64,000 nt of DNA from Methylotuvimicrobium buryatense 5G. GTDB taxonomy: Bacteria > Pseudomonadota > Gammaproteobacteria > Methylococcales > Methylomonadaceae. The notes under the pieces were generated by a model. The model worked only from the letters and a program-made list of their open reading frames with translations, had not been told where the DNA came from and ran no database searches. The position numbers were made by a program, and so were the translations under genes. The stretch lies in contig NZ_KB455575.1 of the NCBI RefSeq assembly GCF_000341735.1, positions 128,582-192,581 on the forward strand, written 5' to 3'. This document shows positions 61,280-64,000 of the stretch, in pieces; the stretch's first letter is position 1; each line of letters opens with the position of its first letter.

Positions 61280-62361
61280 TGGCCAGAATATATAACTTCA
61301 GCGCGGGACCGTCGGCATTACCCGAAGCGGTACTTCGGCAGGCGCGCGATGAAATGCTCGAATGGCAGGCTAGCGGCATGTCGGTGATGGAAATGAGTCA
61401 TCGAGGCAAGCATTTTTCGACGATTGCCGAACAATTGGAAGTCGATTTACGCGAATTGATGGCGATTCCCGAAAATTATAAGGTCTTGTTTTTACAAGGC
61501 GGCGCGACCGGCCAGTTTTCATTTATTCCTTTGAATCTATTGCGGGGCAAGACTAAAGCTTGCTATATCAACACCGGAGCCTGGTCCGAGAAAGCGATTA
61601 AGGATGGCGGGCGGTTTTGCGAGGCGATTGTTTCGGCCAGTTCCGAATCCGAAAAATTCACCACGATACCAGATGTGACCGGATGGCAAATCGATCCGAA
61701 TGCGGCGTATTTGCACTACACTTCGAACGAAACGATACACGGCGTTGAATTTCCGTTTATCCCGGATGCGCAGGGATTGCCGTTGGTTGCCGACATGTCG
61801 TCGAATATTTTGTCGCGCAAGATCGACGTAAGCCAATTCGGCTTGATTTATGCCGGAACACAAAAAAACATGGGGCCGGCCGGGGTCACCGTCGTAATCG
61901 TACGCGATGATTTGATCGGCGAGGCCGACTCCCGCTTGCCCGATGTATTCAATTACGCGGTACAGGCCAAAAATCAATCGATGTTAAATACGCCGGCATC
62001 TTACAATTGGTATCTGGTCGGTTTGGTGTTGAAATGGCTCAAATCGGCCGGCGGTGTCGATGCGATAGAAGCCGTCAACATCAGAAAAGCGGCGAGTTTG
62101 TATGATGCAATCGATAGTTCTTCGTTATATACCAATCCGGTGCAAACCGAATTTCGTTCGCGAATGAACGTACCTTTCATCTTATCCGATGCATCGCTCG
62201 ATAAAGAATTTTTAACCCAAGCCGAAGCCAATGGGTTCGCCGAATTAAAAGGGCATCGTTCCGTTGGCGGTATGCGTGCGAGTATTTATAATGCAATGCC
62301 TGAGGAAGGCGTAAACGCTTTAATTGAATTCATGGCCGAATTCGAAAGAACCCGAGCCTGA
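61279..62361 (+). CDS. serC: Phosphoserine aminotransferase
   Basis: A 360-residue PLP enzyme of serine (and pyridoxine) synthesis. It begins YNFSAGPSALPEAVL; the PLP lysine lies in AGTQKNMGPAG near residue 198, and the C-terminal part has HRSVGGMRASIYNAMP. The gyrA-serC-pheA-hisC order is the common proteobacterial supra-operon. It is coupled to gyrA by overlap, and pheA starts 10 bp after its stop. Confidence 0.97.
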   Translation: MARIYNFSAGPSALPEAVLRQARDEMLEWQASGMSVMEMSHRGKHFSTIAEQLEVDLRELMAIPENYKVLFLQGGATGQFSFIPLNLLRGKTKACYINTGAWSEKAIKDGGRFCEAIVSASSESEKFTTIPDVTGWQIDPNAAYLHYTSNETIHGVEFPFIPDAQGLPLVADMSSNILSRKIDVSQFGLIYAGTQKNMGPAGVTVVIVRDDLIGEADSRLPDVFNYAVQAKNQSMLNTPASYNWYLVGLVLKWLKSAGGVDAIEAVNIRKAASLYDAIDSSSLYTNPVQTEFRSRMNVPFILSDASLDKEFLTQAEANGFAELKGHRSVGGMRASIYNAMPEEGVNALIEFMAEFERTRA

Positions 62362-62371
62362 GTATTGCAAC

Positions 62372-63457
62372 ATGACTTCAATTACTCCTCTTGCCGATTT
62401 AAGGGCACGAATTGATTCGATCGACGAACAGATTCTGCAGTTGATCAATCAACGCGCGTCTTGTGCCATCGAAGTGGCTAAAACCAAGATGGCGGAAGGT
62501 GAATCGGGATGTTTTTACCGGCCGGATAGGGAGTCGTTGGTATTAAGACGGGTTAAGGCGCTCAATCAAGGTCCGCTTGCCGATGAAACCGCGATGCGTT
62601 TTTTTAGGGAGTTGATGTCGGCCTGTTTAGCGCTTGAAAAACCATTGGACGTCGCGTTTTTGGGGCCGGAAGGTACTTTTACTCAACAGGCAACGATTAA
62701 GCATTTCGGGCATGCGGTCAATGCAGTGCCCGCTACGACGATCGCGGAAATATTCAATGCGGTCGAAAACGAGCATTGTCAGTTCGGCGTCGTGCCGGTC
62801 GAAAATTCGACAGAAGGCGTGGTCAATCATACCTTGGATCGGTTCGTTAGTTCGCCGCTGAAGATTTGCGGCGAGGTTGAATTACGGGTTCATCATAATC
62901 TAATCGGTAATGCCGGGAGTCTTGAGGATATCGCGGAGGTTTTTTCGCACCAGCAATCCTTGGCGCAGTGCCGTCAATGGTTGGATCTGCACTTGCCCGA
63001 TGCGAAACGTACCGCTGTCAACAGTAACGGTGAGGCGGCTCGCTTAGCTGCCGGTTCGAAAGATAAAGCGGCGATAGCTGGAAAATTCGCTGCCGAACTT
63101 TACGGGCTCTCGGTCATCGAAGGCAACATCGAGGACGAGTCGAATAATACCACCCGATTCATCATTATCGGTCGCCAGATTTCAGGGTCGACCGGTAAGG
63201 ATAAAACCTCGCTGTTGGTGTCGACCGGCAATCAGCCGGGCGCGCTTTATCGAGTCTTGGAGCCGTTCGCGCATCACGGTATCGGCATGATGCATATCGA
63301 ATCGAGGCCGTCGCGTCAAGGTCTGTGGGATTATGTGTTCTTTATTGACATCGAAGGTCATGCCGAGGACGAAAATGTCGCGGCGGCGTTAAAAATGCTG
63401 GGTGCCCGAGTCAGTATGTTGAATATATTGGGATCGTACCCGAAGGCGGTTTTATAA
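62372..63457 (+). CDS. pheA: Chorismate mutase / prephenate dehydratase (P-protein)
   Basis: A 361-residue bifunctional enzyme of phenylalanine synthesis. The N-terminal chorismate mutase is at about 5-90 (LADLRARIDSIDEQILQLI). The prephenate dehydratase at about 95-270 has FLGPEGTFTQQA, PVENSTEGVVNHTLD and the TRF motif in NNTTRFIII. A C-terminal ACT regulatory domain has GALYRVLEPF and ESRPSRQG. The ATG at 62372 is preferred over an in-frame ATG within serC. Confidence 0.96.
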   Translation: MTSITPLADLRARIDSIDEQILQLINQRASCAIEVAKTKMAEGESGCFYRPDRESLVLRRVKALNQGPLADETAMRFFRELMSACLALEKPLDVAFLGPEGTFTQQATIKHFGHAVNAVPATTIAEIFNAVENEHCQFGVVPVENSTEGVVNHTLDRFVSSPLKICGEVELRVHHNLIGNAGSLEDIAEVFSHQQSLAQCRQWLDLHLPDAKRTAVNSNGEAARLAAGSKDKAAIAGKFAAELYGLSVIEGNIEDESNNTTRFIIIGRQISGSTGKDKTSLLVSTGNQPGALYRVLEPFAHHGIGMMHIESRPSRQGLWDYVFFIDIEGHAEDENVAAALKMLGARVSMLNILGSYPKAVL

Positions 63458-63551
63458 AAATGAAACGCGTAAATTCCGGAGCGTCTAGCTTCTTGATAGT
63501 CGGCTTAATCAGCGTTATTCGTGCGTATAACGTTTAAAATCATATTTATTA

Positions 63552-64000
63552 ATGAATATCACCGATAATTTTTATTCCCTGGCCACGCCTGGCGTGCAGC
63601 GCCTTATTCCTTATGTTCCCGGTAAACCGATCGAAGAACTCGAGCGCGAATTAGGTCTGAGCGATATCGTTAAATTGGCATCGAATGAAAACCCGCTAGG
63701 GCCGAGTCCAATGGCGTTGGCGGCGATTCATGCGACCTTGCCGGATTTGGCGCGTTACCCCGATGGTAACGGCTTCAAGTTGAAACGCGCGTTGGCCGAA
63801 AAATTTAGCGTCGATATGTCGCAAATTACATTGGGTAACGGTTCTAATGAAATTCTGGAGTTACTGGCCAGAGCTTTTTTAACACCGGCTCATGAAGTGA
63901 TTTTTTCGCAGCATGCATTCGCCGTTTATCCGATTGTGACGCAGGCCGTCGGTGCTACCGGCGTCGTTATTCCGGCGCGCGAATACGGGCATGATCTCGA
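63552..64000 (+). CDS. hisC: Histidinol-phosphate aminotransferase (cut by the window end)
   Basis: The first 149 codons of a PLP aminotransferase: QRLIPYVPGKPIEELEREL, KLASNENPLGPSPMAL, ARYPDGNGFKLKRALA and LGNGSNEILELLARAF are typical of HisC. The catalytic lysine lies beyond the window. The position after pheA fits the supra-operon, where HisC often also serves in aromatic amino acid transamination. The 94-bp gap before it shows no clear terminator. Confidence 0.93.
   Translation, partial: MNITDNFYSLATPGVQRLIPYVPGKPIEELERELGLSDIVKLASNENPLGPSPMALAAIHATLPDLARYPDGNGFKLKRALAEKFSVDMSQITLGNGSNEILELLARAFLTPAHEVIFSQHAFAVYPIVTQAVGATGVVIPAREYGHDL

Noticed and set aside
63460-63537. A 25-codon frame between pheA and hisC.
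   Set aside because: Too short, no ribosome binding site, no known leader-peptide feature such as runs of His or Phe.
1-64000. tRNA, rRNA, classical riboswitches and prophage or toxin-antitoxin modules.
   Set aside because: I looked for cloverleaf, rRNA and known aptamer signatures and for paired small genes of these types and saw none; a covariance-model search would be needed for certainty.

Overview
The window looks like chromosome from a gammaproteobacterial methanotroph of the Methylomicrobium/Methylotuvimicrobium/Methylobacter type. This is inferred from the gene set: squalene-hopene cyclase, a Csp-like copper-binding protein beside a sorbosone-dehydrogenase-type protein, a complete ccm operon joined to hemN, and the gyrA-serC-pheA-hisC order. 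No pmo, mxa or rRNA gene is present, so the placement is an inference.

Layout. From 0.9 to 4.5 kb lie an OmpA-type porin, a BON lipoprotein and a DUF1207 outer-membrane protein. A two-gene signalling pair follows at 4.9-9.8 kb (CheB-CheR-PAS fusion, then PAS-GGDEF-EAL), with glgP on the minus strand at 10.1-11.9 kb. From 12 to 20.4 kb the DNA is mostly small mobile elements around a fatty-acid-hydroxylase-like gene, one intact IS66-family insertion sequence and a DUF4398/OmpA lipoprotein pair. From 20.4 to 28.2 kb come an AI-2E-type transporter, two CsbD genes, the Csp-like protein, a sorbosone-dehydrogenase-like lipoprotein, a chloroperoxidase-like hydrolase, a lone PAS protein, a Crp/Fnr gene remnant and two intact Crp/Fnr regulators. 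From 29 to 33 kb shc faces a GT2 glycosyltransferase and an LPLAT acyltransferase. From 33 to 38.2 kb are small lipoproteins, a polysaccharide deacetylase and tiny membrane proteins (DUF3096, DUF3309). A 2926-residue cyclic beta-1,2-glucan synthase-like protein fills 38.4-47.2 kb, then a duplicated Thivi_2564-type membrane protein. From 48.7 to 64 kb the DNA is compact core genome: ccmABCDEFG-(unknown)-ccmHI-hemN, then gyrA-serC-pheA-hisC (hisC cut by the window end).

The intergenic DNA up to 48 kb is packed with at least ten families of short inverted-repeat elements (called A-K here). Families B and D share the ends of the IS66 element and several copies have 8-bp target duplications, so they look like its non-autonomous derivatives. 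Families C, E and G have 10-11-bp duplications and F has 8 bp. They are nested up to three or four deep, and one copy of family A supplies the last residues and the stop codon of the glucan synthase.

The most interesting regulatory signal is a 21-bp near-palindromic site (core GTNCG-NTAN-CGNAC, then NGAC) found twelve times. In all eleven cases where the next gene is visible, the site has the same orientation relative to it. Those genes are mainly envelope, osmotic or starvation-type functions (OmpA, BON, glgP, CsbD, DUF3096, DUF4398, a Crp/Fnr regulator, shc), which suggests an envelope or general-stress regulon. The core genes after 48 kb lack both the site and the mobile elements.
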